Shown: positions 6,466 to 14,618 of the stretch, in pieces
Numbering within the stretch: position 1 is the stretch's first letter
Layout of the letters: every line of letters starts with the position of its first letter
Position numbers and translations under genes: made by a program
NCBI GenBank assembly: GCA_947179195.1
Contig: CAMXAS010000013.1
Location: 1 to 17,217, forward strand
Length of the DNA: 17,217 bases
Source of the DNA: an uncultured Bacteroidales bacterium
GTDB lineage: Bacteria; Bacteroidota; Bacteroidia; Bacteroidales; P3
Direction of reading: 5' to 3'
Notes under the pieces: generated by a model
Seen by the model: only the letters and a program-made list of their open reading frames with translations
Database searches by the model: none
Told to the model about the DNA's origin: nothing

Positions 6466-7020
6466 GCTATTCCCGTTAGACACAACCGTCCGTTCAGAGG
6501 ACCGGTTCAGAAAGAAGCCGAACACCGGATTAACCGTTTCATCACGGCGCCGGTGGTACGGGTTGTTGGTGAAAACGTCGAACCCGGCATCCGCCCCATC
6601 AAGGAAGCCTTGCAGATGGCGGAAGCGCGGGAGTTGGATTTGGTGGAGATTACGCCGAACGCCAACCCGCCGGTATGCCGTATTATCGACTACCAGAAGT
6701 TTCTTTACGAAAAGAAACGGAAGCAGAAGGAATTGAAAGCCAAGTCGGCCAAGGTCGTGGTCAAGGAAATCCGCCTCGGCCCGCAGACCGACGAGCACGA
6801 TTTCAATTTCAAACTCAACCACGCCAAGCGCTTCTTGCAGGACGGCTCCAAGGTAAAGGTGGACGTTTTGTTCAAGGGACGCACGATTGTGTATAAGGAA
6901 CAGGGTGAGGTGATGTTGCTCAAATTCGCGGAGGCCTTGCTGGAATTCGGCAAGCCCGAAGCCATGCCCAAGATGGAAGGCAAACGCATGATCATCATCA
7001 TCGCGCCGGTTAAGAAATAG
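6463..7020 (+). CDS. infC: Translation initiation factor IF-3, non-AUG start
   Basis: IF-3 binds the 30S subunit, keeps it free of 50S and rejects wrong start codons and initiator tRNAs. From the AUA start the product is 185 residues. The N-terminal domain (about 22-95) shows RINRFITAPVVRVVGEN, ELDLVEITPNANPPVCRI and DYQKF; a lysine-rich linker (about 85-105) leads to the C-terminal domain with VKEIRLGPQTDEHDFNFKL and EGKRMIIIIAP. Starting at the first canonical codon (GTG 6553, residue 31) would remove the conserved RIN..I.AP strand, so the upstream start is needed. In E. coli infC starts at AUU and IF-3 represses its own synthesis by rejecting it; the same loop is likely here. It lies between thrS and rpmI as in most bacteria. 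Confidence 0.93.
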   Translation: MAIPVRHNRPFRGPVQKEAEHRINRFITAPVVRVVGENVEPGIRPIKEALQMAEARELDLVEITPNANPPVCRIIDYQKFLYEKKRKQKELKAKSAKVVVKEIRLGPQTDEHDFNFKLNHAKRFLQDGSKVKVDVLFKGRTIVYKEQGEVMLLKFAEALLEFGKPEAMPKMEGKRMIIIIAPVKK

Positions 7021-7051
7021 GAAACAATTAACTAATAATAAATCATAAGCA

Positions 7052-7246
7052 ATGCCAAAAATGAAAAGCAAGGCCAGTGCGAAGAAACGTTTTTCTTTCA
7101 CCGGCACGGGAAAGCTCAAGAGACAGCACGCTTACAAAAGTCACATCCTGACGAAGAAGTCGAAGAAGCGGAAGAGAAACCTGACGTATTCCGCCATCGT
7201 TGACGGCGCCAATGTGAAGGCTGTAAAGGATATGCTCGCTCTCTAA
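7052..7246 (+). CDS. rpmI: 50S ribosomal protein L35
   Basis: A 64-residue, lysine/arginine-rich protein with the family's MPKMKSKASAKKRF start, the central GKLKRQHAYKSHIL motif and the KSKKRKRNL stretch. It is a small part of the large ribosomal subunit. The length is normal. The gene follows infC by 31 nt in an A-rich leader without a Shine-Dalgarno, as usual for this phylum, and precedes rplT by 114 nt. Confidence 0.97.
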   Translation: MPKMKSKASAKKRFSFTGTGKLKRQHAYKSHILTKKSKKRKRNLTYSAIVDGANVKAVKDMLAL

Positions 7247-7360
7247 GCTACGTCCCAAAACAAAACCAAATCCCGAAAGGGTAAAAACATTATTTATGAA
7301 CCTTGTTTGAAGCATGAAGTCCTCCTTGAAACGGGGCGCTCAAACAAAAAACATTAAAAA

Positions 7361-7705
7361 ATGCCTAGATCAGTAAATGTAGTGGCCGCTCGGGCCCGCA
7401 GAAAAAAGGCTCTGAAGTTGACGAAGGGCCAATTCGGACGGAGAAAGAACGTATGGACCGTCGCTAAGAACTCTTTGGAAAAAGGTTTGCAGTACGCTTA
7501 CCGCGACCGCAAGGCCAAAAAGAGAAGCTTCCGCAACCTGTGGATTGTACGTATCAACGCCGGTGTGCGTCCCTACGGGATGTCGTATTCCGCCTTCATG
7601 GGTAAACTGCACGCCAAAAATATAGATTTGAACCGCAAGGTGCTGGCCGACTTGGCCATGAACCACCCCGAAGCTTTCAAGGCGGTGGTTGACAGCCTTA
7701 AGTAG
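7361..7705 (+). CDS. rplT: 50S ribosomal protein L20
   Basis: A 114-residue protein matching L20 throughout: MPRSVNVVAARARRKKALKL with the arginine-rich N-terminal extension, GQFGRRKNVWTVAK, the AYRDRKAKKRSFRNLWIVRINAG type core and a C-terminal globular part with NRKVLADLAMNHPEAF. L20 binds 23S rRNA early in 50S assembly, and in several bacteria it represses the rpmI-rplT message. The 114-nt spacer before it is longer than others in the cluster, but I could not identify an L20-binding fold there. The start ATG follows an A-rich leader. Confidence 0.97.
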   Translation: MPRSVNVVAARARRKKALKLTKGQFGRRKNVWTVAKNSLEKGLQYAYRDRKAKKRSFRNLWIVRINAGVRPYGMSYSAFMGKLHAKNIDLNRKVLADLAMNHPEAFKAVVDSLK

Positions 7706-7763
7706 TCGCCGAAGCGGTTGAAATTCAAACTAGTGTTAATTTTATAAAAGGAAGATAAGAGTT

Positions 7764-8117
7764 ATGAGCAAACCGGAATTGATGCAGTTTGTGGATACTT
7801 TGACACAACGCAACGAGCTGCCCGCTTTTAAAGCCGGCGATACCATTACGGTAAGTTACAAGATAAAGGAAGGTAACAAGGAACGTATCCAGCAGTTCCA
7901 AGGGGTTGTCCTGCAACGTGTAGGCAGCGGCACCACGGCCACGTTCACCGTGCGCAAGATGTCGGGCAACATCGGCGTGGAACGTATTTTCCCCGTCAAC
8001 TCCCCGTTCATCGAAAAGGTGGAAGTGAACAAACGCGGTGTGGTACGTCGCGCCCGCATCTTCTACCTGCGTGCTTTGACCGGCAAACGTGCCCGTATCA
8101 AAGAACGTCGTTTCTAA
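7764..8117 (+). CDS. rplS: 50S ribosomal protein L19
   Basis: A 117-residue protein with the L19 hallmarks: PAFKAGDTITVSYKIKEG, RIQQFQGVVLQR, TFTVRKMSGNIGVERIFPVNSPFIEKVEV, and RRARIFYLRALTGKRARIKE. L19 lies at the 30S-50S interface. It is 58 nt after rplT and is preceded by AAGGAAG, a weak Shine-Dalgarno-like run. A terminator hairpin follows 20 nt after the stop, so it is probably the last gene of the translation cluster. Confidence 0.97.
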   Translation: MSKPELMQFVDTLTQRNELPAFKAGDTITVSYKIKEGNKERIQQFQGVVLQRVGSGTTATFTVRKMSGNIGVERIFPVNSPFIEKVEVNKRGVVRRARIFYLRALTGKRARIKERRF

Positions 8118-8137
8118 AAACGGCGGGATAGGTGGTA

Positions 8138-8182
8138 AAGACACTGTCGGTTTCGGTTTGGAATCGGCGGTGTCTTTTTCGT
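8138..8182 (+). terminator. Intrinsic terminator after rplS
   Basis: AAAGACACTG (8138-8147) pairs with CGGTGTCTTT (8169-8178), ten pairs with one G-U, around a 21-nt loop. The 3' arm runs into a T run ending at 8180, followed by CGTTTT. It lies 20 nt after the rplS stop. Confidence 0.75.
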
Positions 8183-8217
8183 TTTAAAGGTTCGGTAATT
8201 TTATTTGGATTGAAGAT

Positions 8218-9432
8218 ATGAAGCGATCAGTCTTGTTTGGATGGGGGCTTTGCCTGTTGTGGGGCCTCCTTTCGGTGTCCTGCGTGGAGCAGGAATATGC
8301 GGCGGACGATATCGATTTGACCGTCAATGTGGGCGGCGACAGTTTGGCTTTGCCGCTGGGGACGACCGACACGATTTACGCGCGGACGTTGTTGGATGAC
8401 GCCGGCGATGGCGTTCAGGATTTTTTGACCGCGATGGACGACGGTACGCTGGCCATTACGCAGGAAGGCGGGATGGACATGGAAGTGCCGCAAGTGGAGG
8501 CGGCCGGATTGACGATGCAGGACTTTGACGGCGGCTCGGATTACACGCTGACGTTCGTAACGTCCCGGGAAGGCGCGGCGGTGAAGTCCGTCGGGCTGTC
8601 GGCACCCGTGGCGGATGACCTGCCGGTGGAGACGGGTTTGGATGACATTGCACCGGAAATCAAGCGTATCGATTATATCGCGATGGCCGCCGGCGCCATG
8701 TTGGAATTTACGTTCGATGTGCCGGAACTGAAACAGCATCCGAATGTGGATATGCGGATGAGCGTGTTGGTGGCCTTGCCGGACTACGTACGGCCCGATG
8801 CCTCGGTGCCGTTGGAAGATGGCAAACTGCGCATCCAGGGCAAGATTGAGGACGGCCGTTTGGCTTACGCGATGCCGATAGCCGGTTTAAATCTCTCGCA
8901 ATTCCCGGTTACCGACGGTCGTCTTGAATTGACAGGCGATCTGCACTATACCGGTAGCTTTGTCGTGGTTTTGGATGAAACGGCGCAGCTTGCGGATTGG
9001 GAAGGCAAGAGCATGACGTTGCATACGCGTTATGAGGTGACCCGTTTGACGCCGGTGCGTTTCGAAGGCCTGTTTGAACCGACCATAGACCCGGTGCGGG
9101 AAACCGTGACCTTCGGCGATATTCCCGAAGTGTTGACCGGCGAGGACATGATTTTCGACTTTTATGCCCCCTATCTGTTGCTGTCCGTGCCCACGAATCT
9201 TGGCATCGCGTTGCAGAATGAACTGACGGTGACGCCCGTCGTACAGGGCCAGCCTCAAACCGACAAGGCCGTTAAGGCGCAGCTGCTGTTGCCGGCGCGT
9301 CCGGAGGCTAAGATGGATACGACGACCTATTATTTGGCCAACCGGCAGCCGGCTGCGTTGCCGGCAGGCTATACGTTCGTCGAATGCGATTTGGCGAGCC
9401 TGTTGCGCCGCATTCCGAAGCCTTGCAGATAG
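8218..9432 (+). CDS. Lipoprotein, N-terminal part of a frameshifted gene
   Basis: This frame codes for 404 residues. It opens with a lipoprotein signal peptide (MKRSVLFGWGLCLLWGLLSVSC, lipobox Cys22), then a Bacteroidales-type lipoprotein body beginning DIDLTVNVGGDSLALPLGTTDTI, which resembles the DUF4621-like group from memory only. It is rich in acidic residues and beta-strand patterns, without catalytic motifs. After ...LASLLRRIP the frame runs into PKPCR and a stop at 9430-9432, while the natural continuation is in the -1 frame (9384-9968). Restoring one base near 9415 would give one protein of about 583 residues. It is the first gene of a tight unit with the DUF5723-type gene and queE, so the full-length lipoprotein may partner the barrel protein next door. 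Confidence 0.75.
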   Translation: MKRSVLFGWGLCLLWGLLSVSCVEQEYAADDIDLTVNVGGDSLALPLGTTDTIYARTLLDDAGDGVQDFLTAMDDGTLAITQEGGMDMEVPQVEAAGLTMQDFDGGSDYTLTFVTSREGAAVKSVGLSAPVADDLPVETGLDDIAPEIKRIDYIAMAAGAMLEFTFDVPELKQHPNVDMRMSVLVALPDYVRPDASVPLEDGKLRIQGKIEDGRLAYAMPIAGLNLSQFPVTDGRLELTGDLHYTGSFVVVLDETAQLADWEGKSMTLHTRYEVTRLTPVRFEGLFEPTIDPVRETVTFGDIPEVLTGEDMIFDFYAPYLLLSVPTNLGIALQNELTVTPVVQGQPQTDKAVKAQLLLPARPEAKMDTTTYYLANRQPAALPAGYTFVECDLASLLRRIPKPCR

Positions 9433-9968
9433 AACTGAATACCGTGGCCGACCAGAGTTCGGAGATGGTGTATGATTTCAGCGTGTCTTATACCGCCGCC
9501 CTCGATTACGATTTCATCGTGCCGATGGCCTTCGGCAAAGACCTGCATTTGGGGCTGAGCGACACCATCGACGGTTTGCCCGACTTGGTCAATGAAATCC
9601 TTTCCAAAAACGAACTGCATATCGGGGGCACGGCCTGGAATACGATGCCGGTGGATTTGACGCTGTTCCTGACGGCCTTGGATGCCGAGGGGAAGGAAGT
9701 GCCGATGGAGACGGCGCCGCAACGCATTTTGGCCGGTACGCCGGAAGGTGCGGCGGTACCCACGTCTTTGGATTTGGTATTGGGCGACCGTACGGGGACG
9801 ACGGCCCAGCATCCCGTCAAGGCTTTGGTTTTACGGTTCACGCTGACGACGGGAGAGGGCAACGAGGGCGTGCCGCTCAAAACGACCTCGTGGGTGCGGG
9901 CCGCGCTCAAAGCCCGGATTCCCGGCGGCATTACGGTGGATTTACGTGATTTGGAAGACAACGAATAG
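9384..9968 (+). pseudogene. C-terminal part of the frameshifted lipoprotein gene
   Basis: An open frame in the -1 register relative to the gene at 8218. Its first residues, up to about 9414, are the shifted reading of the upstream frame. From EALQIELNTVADQSS onward it has the same acidic, beta-rich lipoprotein character (ALDYDFIVPMAFGKDLHLGLSD, TSWVRAALKARIPGGITVDLRDLE). It has no signal peptide and no credible Shine-Dalgarno before its ATG, so it is not an independent gene. The likely cause is loss of one G from a CCGGAA-type sequence, leaving CCGAA near 9412-9418. Whether this is a real mutation or an assembly error cannot be told here. The following gene starts 11 nt after the stop. Confidence 0.75.
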
Positions 9969-9979
9969 GAGGCAAGGCA

Positions 9980-11728
9980 ATGAAGGTAATGAAAAACAAC
10001 GCACTCAAAAGCGGTTTGGCCGTCATCTTCGGCCTTTTGTGTTGCTTTGCGCCCGTCAAGGCGCAGGGGCCTGCCCTGAGCGAGTATTTCCTGCCGGGCT
10101 ATAACCAGCGGCATTGGCTCAATCCGGCCTTGATGCCGCAGTTCGGCTATTTCAATTTCCCGGCCTTGGGCATGATTGGCGTCAACGTGCAGAGCAACAT
10201 GGGATTGAATTCCTTGTTTTATCCGTTGGATAACGGCAAACTGGGGACGTTCCTGCATCCCGACGTGCCGGCCGACGAAGCCCTGTCGGGTTTCCACAAA
10301 AACAACTATGTGAACGTGAATACCGACATCAGTCTGCTTTCGTGGGGCTGGTACGAGGGTACTTCCTTTTGGTCGGTCGATCTGTCGGCGCACGTGCATG
10401 CCGACATGAACCTGCCTTACGAGGCGTTCGAGTTCCTTAAACGCGGTATGACGGGCGACCCGACCGAATACCATATGCGGAACGTGGGCTTCAATGCCCA
10501 GGCCTGGATGTCGTTGGCGTTGGGACATGCGCGCGCCATTACGCCCGAATGGCACGTGGGCGGCAAGTTCAAATTCCTGTATTCGGCTTTCGACGTGTCG
10601 GGCGATTTCCCCAAGACCGACCTGCTGTTGAGCGGCGACCGCTGGCAAGTGAACACGAACGGCAGCGGGCAGATGCACGGTGTCGTGCAGCCGGTGGTGG
10701 AAGGCGACAGCATCAACGGCTTTGAAGGCGGCAATTTCGGCCGGGATGCGGGTTACGGGATTGCGTTCGACCTCGGTTTCGAATACCGCCCCAACTATGT
10801 GAGCGGCTTGCGCTTCTCGTTCGCGTTGACCGACTTGGGCTTTGTCGCGTATCGGCGGGAGTCGGGGGCCAAGCTTGATTTGGAAGGCGATTTGGTTTAC
10901 GAGGGTATGGAAATCAGTGGCGACGGCAGCGGTAATATGAATTTCGACATGAATGTCGGCATGGAGGCCAGTGTGCCTGAAAGGGCTTATACGCGAGCCT
11001 TGTTCGCGCGCATGAACGCGGGCGTGGAATACGATTTCTACCGCGATATGTTCAGCGTCGGCCTCTTGTCGAGCACCTACCTGAATTGGCACCACGTGAC
11101 GACGGAACTCACGGCCTCCCTTAACGTGAAGCCTTTGAAATGGCTGTCGTTGGCGTTCAGCTATTCGTTCCTGAAAACGCGGCAGACCATCGGTTGGGCG
11201 TTGAACATCACGCCCAAGTGGGGCTTGAATCTCTTTTTCGCGAGCGATTATACGCCGGTGGTGTTCAACCGTGTCAGGACGGAAAGCGCGAATTTCAAGG
11301 TGTCTGCGAAACAGATCAACGCGCAGTTCATGTTCGGCATCAGCTTCCCGATAGGCAACAACGTGATGGTGCCGGAGCGGGGCGGTACTTACGAGGCTTG
11401 GCTTATCGAAAACGGATACTATAGCGACGAAATCCGTCAGTTGCAGGAGCCCAAGCAACGGCGTCGCGACCGCAAGCAAATGCAGGAGGCCCCGTCGGAA
11501 CCGGATGGGGACTGGGACGGCGTTTGGCGCGATGGCGAACAAGAGACGGACGACGGTATTTGGAAGGAAACGCCGGACGAACCGACCGTGGTAACGGACG
11601 AAGATACCGACACCACGCTTGGTGTGGCTGAACCCGCTACGGTTTCGTCGGTGGAACCCGCTGAACCAGAATCGGCGGAATCGGTGGAAGGCGAAACGGA
11701 AACCACCGTAGAGAATAGCGAAGAGTAG
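9980..11728 (+). CDS. DUF5723-type outer-membrane barrel protein with acidic tail
   Basis: A 582-residue exported protein. The signal peptide covers residues 1-29 (ending PVKAQ). The N-terminal LSEYFLPGYNQRHWLNPALMP and following GxxxVNVQSNMGLNSLFYPL pattern are typical of the Bacteroidetes DUF5723 family, predicted outer-membrane beta barrels of unknown function. Strand-like stretches continue to about residue 470 (FMFGISFPIGNNVMVPERGG). After a basic segment (KQRRRDRKQ, about 494-502), the last 75-80 residues are an acidic, Thr/Ser/Pro-rich disordered tail. AGGAGG (9967-9972) overlaps the stop of the preceding lipoprotein frame and lies 7 nt before the ATG, which supports this start and translational coupling. 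queE begins 3 nt after its stop. Confidence 0.8.
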   Translation: MKVMKNNALKSGLAVIFGLLCCFAPVKAQGPALSEYFLPGYNQRHWLNPALMPQFGYFNFPALGMIGVNVQSNMGLNSLFYPLDNGKLGTFLHPDVPADEALSGFHKNNYVNVNTDISLLSWGWYEGTSFWSVDLSAHVHADMNLPYEAFEFLKRGMTGDPTEYHMRNVGFNAQAWMSLALGHARAITPEWHVGGKFKFLYSAFDVSGDFPKTDLLLSGDRWQVNTNGSGQMHGVVQPVVEGDSINGFEGGNFGRDAGYGIAFDLGFEYRPNYVSGLRFSFALTDLGFVAYRRESGAKLDLEGDLVYEGMEISGDGSGNMNFDMNVGMEASVPERAYTRALFARMNAGVEYDFYRDMFSVGLLSSTYLNWHHVTTELTASLNVKPLKWLSLAFSYSFLKTRQTIGWALNITPKWGLNLFFASDYTPVVFNRVRTESANFKVSAKQINAQFMFGISFPIGNNVMVPERGGTYEAWLIENGYYSDEIRQLQEPKQRRRDRKQMQEAPSEPDGDWDGVWRDGEQETDDGIWKETPDEPTVVTDEDTDTTLGVAEPATVSSVEPAEPESAESVEGETETTVENSEE

Positions 11729-11731
11729 GCC

Positions 11732-12328
11732 ATGTACCCGTTGGTGGAGGATTTCTATTCCTTGCAGGGCGAGGGCTTCCATAGCGGTATGCCGGCCTAT
11801 TTCATCCGGTTGGCCGGCTGCCCGGTCCGCTGTGCATTCTGCGACAGCAAGCAAACCTGGACGACGGAGGGCTACCCCCGGCTGTCGGCCCAAGCGTTGG
11901 CGGACCGGGCGGCGCGCAGCGGGGCGCCGGCGGTCGTGGTCACGGGCGGCGAGCCGCTGATACACGACCTGACGCCTTTGTGCGAGGCCCTGCACGCGGC
12001 CGGCTTGGCCTGCTGGCTCGAGACCTCCGGCTCGCAACCGCTTTCGGGGCAGTGGGACTGGATTTGCGTTTCGCCCAAGCCCGGCGCCCCGCTGCAAGCG
12101 GCTTTCAGCCGCGCGGCCAACGAGCTGAAAGTGGTGGTGGCCACCGAGGCCGATTTCGCTTTCGCCGAAACCTGCCGGCGGTTCTTCCAAAACGACGGTA
12201 TTCATGCCTTCCTGCAATGCGAATGGAGCCAGTCCGACACCATGCGGCAGGCTGTCATCGATTATATCCTGCAACATCCCGCCTGGCGGCTCTCTTTGCA
12301 GACGCATAAGTACTTAGCCATCCGGTAG
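11732..12328 (+). CDS. queE: 7-carboxy-7-deazaguanine synthase, radical SAM
   Basis: QueE converts 6-carboxy-tetrahydropterin to 7-carboxy-7-deazaguanine, a step towards preQ0 and queuosine in tRNA. The 198-residue length fits the short bacterial form. The [4Fe-4S] cluster motif Cx3CxxC is at Cys30/Cys34/Cys37 (GCPVRCAFCDSK), with YSLQGEGFHSG substrate-side residues at 9-19, TGGEPLI (71-77) for SAM binding, and WICVSPKPG further on. Ser39 replaces the Thr often found after CD; Bacillus QueE also has CDS, so activity is expected. The start is 3 nt after the previous stop, so it is probably co-expressed with the envelope genes. No other queuosine gene lies in the window. Confidence 0.95.
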   Translation: MYPLVEDFYSLQGEGFHSGMPAYFIRLAGCPVRCAFCDSKQTWTTEGYPRLSAQALADRAARSGAPAVVVTGGEPLIHDLTPLCEALHAAGLACWLETSGSQPLSGQWDWICVSPKPGAPLQAAFSRAANELKVVVATEADFAFAETCRRFFQNDGIHAFLQCEWSQSDTMRQAVIDYILQHPAWRLSLQTHKYLAIR

Positions 12329-12348
12329 GCGTGGCTTTACCCGCGTTT

Positions 12349-12380
12349 TTTGGCCGTAAGTCAAAAAAAACGTATCTTTA
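12349..12380 (+). promoter_or_regulatory. Promoter of the M3 peptidase gene
   Basis: TTTG (12349-12352), a 20-nt spacer, then TATCTTTA (12373-12380), one base from TAnnTTTG. The ATG lies 30 nt downstream. It suggests that the peptidase, and perhaps the large secreted protein after it, are transcribed separately from queE. Confidence 0.7.
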
Positions 12381-12410
12381 TCCTTTCATCCGCATAATAG
12401 TTTAACCGAT

Positions 12411-14609
12411 ATGAAACAACGCATTGTAAGATTCGGACTGGCGGCCTTGCTGTTGGCGGCGCTCAACGGCGCGGCCCCGGCGCAGGACGCTATCGAAAAC
12501 AACCCAACCGAAGCCGCGTCAGAAGCGACGCCGGCCATCTCAAAATTCGCCACCGTGGAAAATCCTTTCGACCTCTCTTGGGCGGACCAACCGTTCAACG
12601 CGCCGCCCTTCGACTATATCAAGCCGGAGCATTACCTGCCGGCCTTGGAAAAAGCCATCGCCGCGCATAAGGCCGAAATCGAGGCCATCGTGAACAACCG
12701 CGAAGAACCCACGTTTGAAAACACGTTGCTGGCGTTCGACCGCAGCGGGCTGGACCTCGAACGCGTGATGCTCGTGCTGATGAACATCGAGGCGGCGCAT
12801 TCCACCCCCGAACTCCGCGCCATCATGCCGGAGGCCCTGCGTCTGGAAACGGCGCATTCGGATGAGGTATATATGAATCCGTTCCTGTTCCGCCGTATCA
12901 AACGGCTCAAGAGCAATGCCGACAAACTGAACCTGTCGCCCGTGGAACGCCGTCTGTTGGACGAGACCTACAAGCAGTTCGTGCGCCGCGGGGCCGAGCT
13001 GAACGAGGCCGACCGCAACCGGCTCAAGGAAATCAACGGCCGCATCGCCGAGTTGGAACACGAGTTCGGCAAGCACGTGCTGGCGGCCACCGAAGCCTAT
13101 AAACTGGTCGTCAACGACGAGGGTGAAATAGAAGGCTTGCCCGACGACTATATGCAGGCGGCCAAAGACCGCGCGATGGAAGCCGGCAACAAGGGGTGGC
13201 AGTTCGGGCTGGACAACGCCAGCATCATGCCGGCCTTGCAATATGTGGCCAACCGTCCGTTGCGCGAGATGCTGTTGCAGGCTTATCTGCAACGTTGCCA
13301 GGCTTCCGACGAGGCCAACGACAACGAAAAGGTCATAGACGAACTGTTGCGGCTCCGCTTGGAGAAAGCCAACCTCATGGGCTACGCCACCTATGCCGAC
13401 TATATCTTGGCCGACCGTATGGCCGGCACGCCCGCGCGGGTGTATGACCTGCTCACGCGCGTTTACGAGCCGGGTTTGGCCAAGGCCAAGGAAGAATTGG
13501 CGATGATGGAACCGCTGTTGGCGGCCGACGAATCCGACAAGACGGCCTTTACCGCCGCCGACTGGCGTTTCTATGCCGACCGTATCCGCCGCGAACGCTA
13601 CGATTTGGACGAAAACGAGTTGCGGCCCTATTTCTCGGTGGATGCCGTGCGCAACGGCATCTTCGAACTCTGCCGCCGGCTCTACGGCCTGCGGTTTGAA
13701 GACGTGTCGTCGCAGGTGGCCATGCCGACGCCCAACACCACGGCTTATGCCTGCTACGATGCCGACAGCACGCTGCTCGGCCTGCTTTACCTCGACATGG
13801 TGGCGCGTCCGGGCTACAAGGGCAGCGGTGCCTGGAACACGAACTACGTAAGCCAGCGTATGGAAAACGGCCAGCGTTTTACGCCCGTCACGTCCATCGT
13901 CACGAACTATGCCGCGCCCGTGGGCGACAAGCCGTCGCTCTTGACGCTCGACGAAACCGAGACGTTCTTCCACGAGTTCGGCCATGCGTTGCACGCGTTG
14001 CTGGCCAACGTGCCTTACCGCGGCTTGGCCGAGGTGCCGTTGGATTTCGTCGAACTGCCGTCGCAAATCATGGAACACTGGGCCGTGGCCCCCGAAATGC
14101 TGAAACTCTATGCCAAGCATTACGAAACGGGCGAGCCGATGCCCGACAGCCTGATTCAGAAGATGGACGCGGCTTCCAAATACGGACAGGGCTTCGCCAC
14201 CACCGAATTCGTCGCGGCCGCCCTGTTGGACATGGACTACCATACGCAGACCAAATACGGCAAGAAGCCGATTCAGGCCGAGAAGTTCGAGCAGCAGTAC
14301 CTGACCAAGAAACGCGGCCTCATCGACCAGATTCCGCCGCGTTACCGTTCCACGTATTTCAGCCATATCATGACCGGGATGTATGCCGTGGGCTATTACG
14401 GCTACCTGTGGGCGGAAGTGCTGGACGCGGACGCCTACGACGCTTTCTTTGAAACGGGCGACATCTTCAATCCGGCCGTGGCTACGGCCTTCCGCAAGTC
14501 GATATTGGAGAACGGCGGGATGTACGATGCCTTGCAGATGTACAAGAACTTCCGCGGTCGGGAAGCCGACGTGAAGCCGCTGTTGCGGAACCGCGGGCTT
14601 TTGGACTAA
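12411..14609 (+). CDS. dcp: Peptidyl-dipeptidase, M3 family (Dcp-like)
   Basis: A zinc metallopeptidase that should release dipeptides from the C-terminus of peptides. A signal peptide (residues 1-25, ending APAQ) places it in the periplasm. After a short Ala/Glu-rich linker the M3 fold starts at about residue 50 (NPFDLSWADQPFNAPPFDYIKPEHYLPALEKA, typical of Dcp). The active site HEFGH is at 521-525 (His521, Glu522, His525), and the third zinc ligand is probably Glu548 in DFVELPSQ. The substrate-side segment SHIMTGMYAVGYYGYLW near 651-667 matches the family's H..GGYAAGYYAYLW. The HEFGH-to-Glu gap is two residues shorter than I recall for E. coli Dcp. The length of 732 is normal with a signal peptide. 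The next gene starts 9 nt after its stop. Confidence 0.93.
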   Translation: MKQRIVRFGLAALLLAALNGAAPAQDAIENNPTEAASEATPAISKFATVENPFDLSWADQPFNAPPFDYIKPEHYLPALEKAIAAHKAEIEAIVNNREEPTFENTLLAFDRSGLDLERVMLVLMNIEAAHSTPELRAIMPEALRLETAHSDEVYMNPFLFRRIKRLKSNADKLNLSPVERRLLDETYKQFVRRGAELNEADRNRLKEINGRIAELEHEFGKHVLAATEAYKLVVNDEGEIEGLPDDYMQAAKDRAMEAGNKGWQFGLDNASIMPALQYVANRPLREMLLQAYLQRCQASDEANDNEKVIDELLRLRLEKANLMGYATYADYILADRMAGTPARVYDLLTRVYEPGLAKAKEELAMMEPLLAADESDKTAFTAADWRFYADRIRRERYDLDENELRPYFSVDAVRNGIFELCRRLYGLRFEDVSSQVAMPTPNTTAYACYDADSTLLGLLYLDMVARPGYKGSGAWNTNYVSQRMENGQRFTPVTSIVTNYAAPVGDKPSLLTLDETETFFHEFGHALHALLANVPYRGLAEVPLDFVELPSQIMEHWAVAPEMLKLYAKHYETGEPMPDSLIQKMDAASKYGQGFATTEFVAAALLDMDYHTQTKYGKKPIQAEKFEQQYLTKKRGLIDQIPPRYRSTYFSHIMTGMYAVGYYGYLWAEVLDADAYDAFFETGDIFNPAVATAFRKSILENGGMYDALQMYKNFRGREADVKPLLRNRGLLD

Positions 14610-14618
14610 GGCGGCGCG

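Noticed and set aside
7247..7360. Possible L20-responsive leader between rpmI and rplT
   Set aside because: The spacer is long for this cluster, but I could not see a stable fold or a match to known L20 sites.
9384..9432. Programmed -1 ribosomal frameshift in the lipoprotein gene
   Set aside because: No slippery heptamer and no obvious downstream pseudoknot were seen; a one-base loss is simpler.
9506..12307. Very long antisense open frame (933 codons) across three genes
   Set aside because: It lies opposite well-supported genes (lipoprotein, DUF5723-type, queE). GC-rich genes with few TTA/CTA/TCA codons leave the other strand open by chance; the product is Arg/His-rich with no domain.
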